From positions 1-64,000 of the forward strand of contig DASSBG010000031.1 of assembly GCA_035699085.1 (NCBI GenBank): a stretch of 64,000 nucleotides of DNA, in the 5' to 3' direction. Made by a program: the position numbers and the translations under genes. This document shows, in pieces, positions 62,763 to 64,000 of the stretch. The notes beneath the pieces are model-generated. The model had not been told where the DNA came from and ran no database searches. It was given only the letters and a program-made list of their open reading frames with translations. Origin of the DNA: DASSBG01 sp035699085. GTDB lineage: Bacteria; Pseudomonadota; Gammaproteobacteria; Xanthomonadales; Rhodanobacteraceae. Numbering within the stretch: position 1 is the stretch's first letter; each line of letters starts with the position of its first letter.

Positions 62763-64000
62763 CTACCCGACGACGTCCGCGCTGACGACCAGGCGTAGCG
62801 CGTCTAGGCGCACGCGCGCGCCCGGAAGGGCCTCGGCCAGCGCGGCGCGTTCGGCTTCCAGCGCCTCGATGTCGGTGGCACGCACGCTGTGGTTGATGGC
62901 CAGCAGCGCGCGCAGACGCTCGATTTCGCCGCAAAGCTGCTGCTGCGCCAGCGCCAGCGCCTCGTCGATGCAGCGGGCGGCATGGCGCTGCGCCGCCGCC
63001 TCGGCGGCTGCCAGCATCGGTGGCACCAGCCGCACCAGGAAGCGCCGGTAACGGTCGGCATCCAGCGGCTGCTCGACGGCCCGCTGCAGGGCCTCCGCCG
63101 AGGGTTCGAACTCGCGCCGCTCGCGGCGGACCGTATCGATGTTGACCCGCAGCGGCGTCGGCGGCAGAAAGCGCTCGACATCCAGCCCGGCCTCGGCCAC
63201 GCACTCGAGCACGAATACCGCCTGCAACACGCCCTGCCGCGGCGGCAAGGCCGCGTCCACCAGCAGTGCCGCGTTGCCTGTTTCGGTACTCAGAAGGAGG
63301 TCAAGCGCGCCCTGCAGCAGCGGGTGGTCCAGGCGCAGCAGGCGAAGATCGTCGCGAGCCAGCGCCACGGTGCGGTCAAACGTGATGCTTTGCGCGCCAG
63401 CCTCGAAGCCGCCGAGCGCGTCGGTCGACAGGGTCTCCGGGTCGAGCCGGAACACGCCGCCACCCAGGTCGTCGACCTGCACGCCGAAGCGCTCCAGCAG
63501 GCGCAGCGCAAACTCGTCGCGCGCATTGTCATTGTCGGCCGCAAGCAGCGCCGCACGCAGTACCTCGCCACCGCTGTCGCGCAATGCGGCGAGCTCCAGC
63601 AGCCGGTCACGGCCCTCGTGGATGCGCGCCGACAGCTGCTCGTGTTCCGCGCGGGTCTCGGCCAGCAGGGTCTCGAACTCCTGGTCGAGCTCGTCGACGC
63701 CACGCGCATCCTCCGTGCACAGGCGCAGCAGCGGCTCGGCGAAGCGGCGCAACAGCGCGCGGCCGTCGGCCGGGCTGTGGCGGAAAGCATCGATCCCTTC
63801 GTCCAGCCAGCGCGCCAGCAGGTGCTGCGCGCTGCCGCGGACGACTGCAAGATGGATCTCGACCGCGTGGGCCTGGCCGATGCGGTCCAGCCGGCCGATG
63901 CGCTGCTCCAGCAGGTCCGGGTCCAGCGGCAGGTCCCACAGCACCAGCCGGTGCGCGAACTGGAAGTTGCGCCCCTCGGAGCCGATCTCGGAAGCCAGCA
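62763..64000 (-). CDS. rapA: RNA polymerase-associated helicase RapA (C-terminal part)
   Basis: About 412 residues of the C-terminal half are in the window; the start lies beyond 64000. The visible start has ASEIGSEGRNFQFAHRLVLWDLP and DPDLLEQRIGRLDRIGQ, which are SWI2/SNF2 motifs V and VI with the RapA wording. The remainder is the RapA C-terminal region with VDELDQEFETLLAETR and FERFGVQVDDLG-like sequence. RapA recycles RNA polymerase during transcription. The gene is otherwise intact to its TAG. Confidence 0.93.
   Translation of the reverse strand, partial: LASEIGSEGRNFQFAHRLVLWDLPLDPDLLEQRIGRLDRIGQAHAVEIHLAVVRGSAQHLLARWLDEGIDAFRHSPADGRALLRRFAEPLLRLCTEDARGVDELDQEFETLLAETRAEHEQLSARIHEGRDRLLELAALRDSGGEVLRAALLAADNDNARDEFALRLLERFGVQVDDLGGGVFRLDPETLSTDALGGFEAGAQSITFDRTVALARDDLRLLRLDHPLLQGALDLLLSTETGNAALLVDAALPPRQGVLQAVFVLECVAEAGLDVERFLPPTPLRVNIDTVRRERREFEPSAEALQRAVEQPLDADRYRRFLVRLVPPMLAAAEAAAQRHAARCIDEALALAQQQLCGEIERLRALLAINHSVRATDIEALEAERAALAEALPGARVRLDALRLVVSADVVG

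Overview
The window looks like chromosomal DNA of a GC-rich gammaproteobacterium of the Xanthomonadales, probably Rhodanobacteraceae or Xanthomonadaceae. The support is the order fur / bamE-ratB-ratA / smpB / ssrA, the block rplU-rpmA-obgE next to rpsT and a divergent murJ, the tmRNA tag ANDSNYALAA, the strong GC bias at third codon positions, and intergenic spaces filled with short degenerate repeats. No integrase, transposase, CRISPR array, rRNA or ordinary tRNA gene was seen.

Layout. 1-7.9 kb: a partial patatin/cPLA2-like lipase, a GFA-GNAT pair (the GFA gene is internally deleted), an MscS channel, a FAD monooxygenase, a PhzF-HDAC-like pair, ThpR and a SRPBCC protein. 8-15.7 kb: a PAS-GAF-GGDEF diguanylate cyclase, then a lower-GC accessory block read entirely on the minus strand: HlyD-type adaptor, C39-peptidase ABC exporter, a 65-residue peptide with a glycine-motif leader, a CPBP membrane protease and a second, motif-degenerate CPBP protein. 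A decayed copy of the neighbouring cyclase gene lies between the two CPBP genes, and a 58-codon membrane ORF lies upstream. This is the best candidate for an undescribed peptide-export or bacteriocin-like system. 16-32 kb: amidohydrolase, polysaccharide deacetylase, acyl-CoA dehydrogenase, a fused E1 dehydrogenase, a set of unrecognised paralogues (two small proteins and three membrane-anchored Sel1-like proteins) around a 5'-nucleotidase, NAD kinase, and a PAS kinase without its phospho-acceptor histidine.

32-46 kb: fur, bamE, ratB, ratA and smpB, then a 5.9-kb gene for a giant helicase-nuclease inserted between smpB and ssrA, then ssrA, an OpgB-like phosphoglycerol transferase, murJ and rpsT. 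The giant gene has visibly lower GC than its flanks and is the second candidate accessory (probably defence) element. 46-64 kb: obgE, rpmA, rplU, uvrA, a thioesterase with a histone-H1-like tail, a GPP34 protein, a DUF4139 protein, two enoyl-CoA hydratases, a rhodanese, a receiver-like protein, gltX, a membrane zinc-ribbon protein, a Zur-like regulator and the 3' part of rapA.

Intergenic DNA carries several interspersed families: heptamer GCGGTGA arrays, GGGAATGG arrays, GGGGACC arrays, a TTCGCTGCGCTCACCGCCAA family, a GTCATTCCGG hairpin family, and one four-copy GGGGTCAGAGTGC element.
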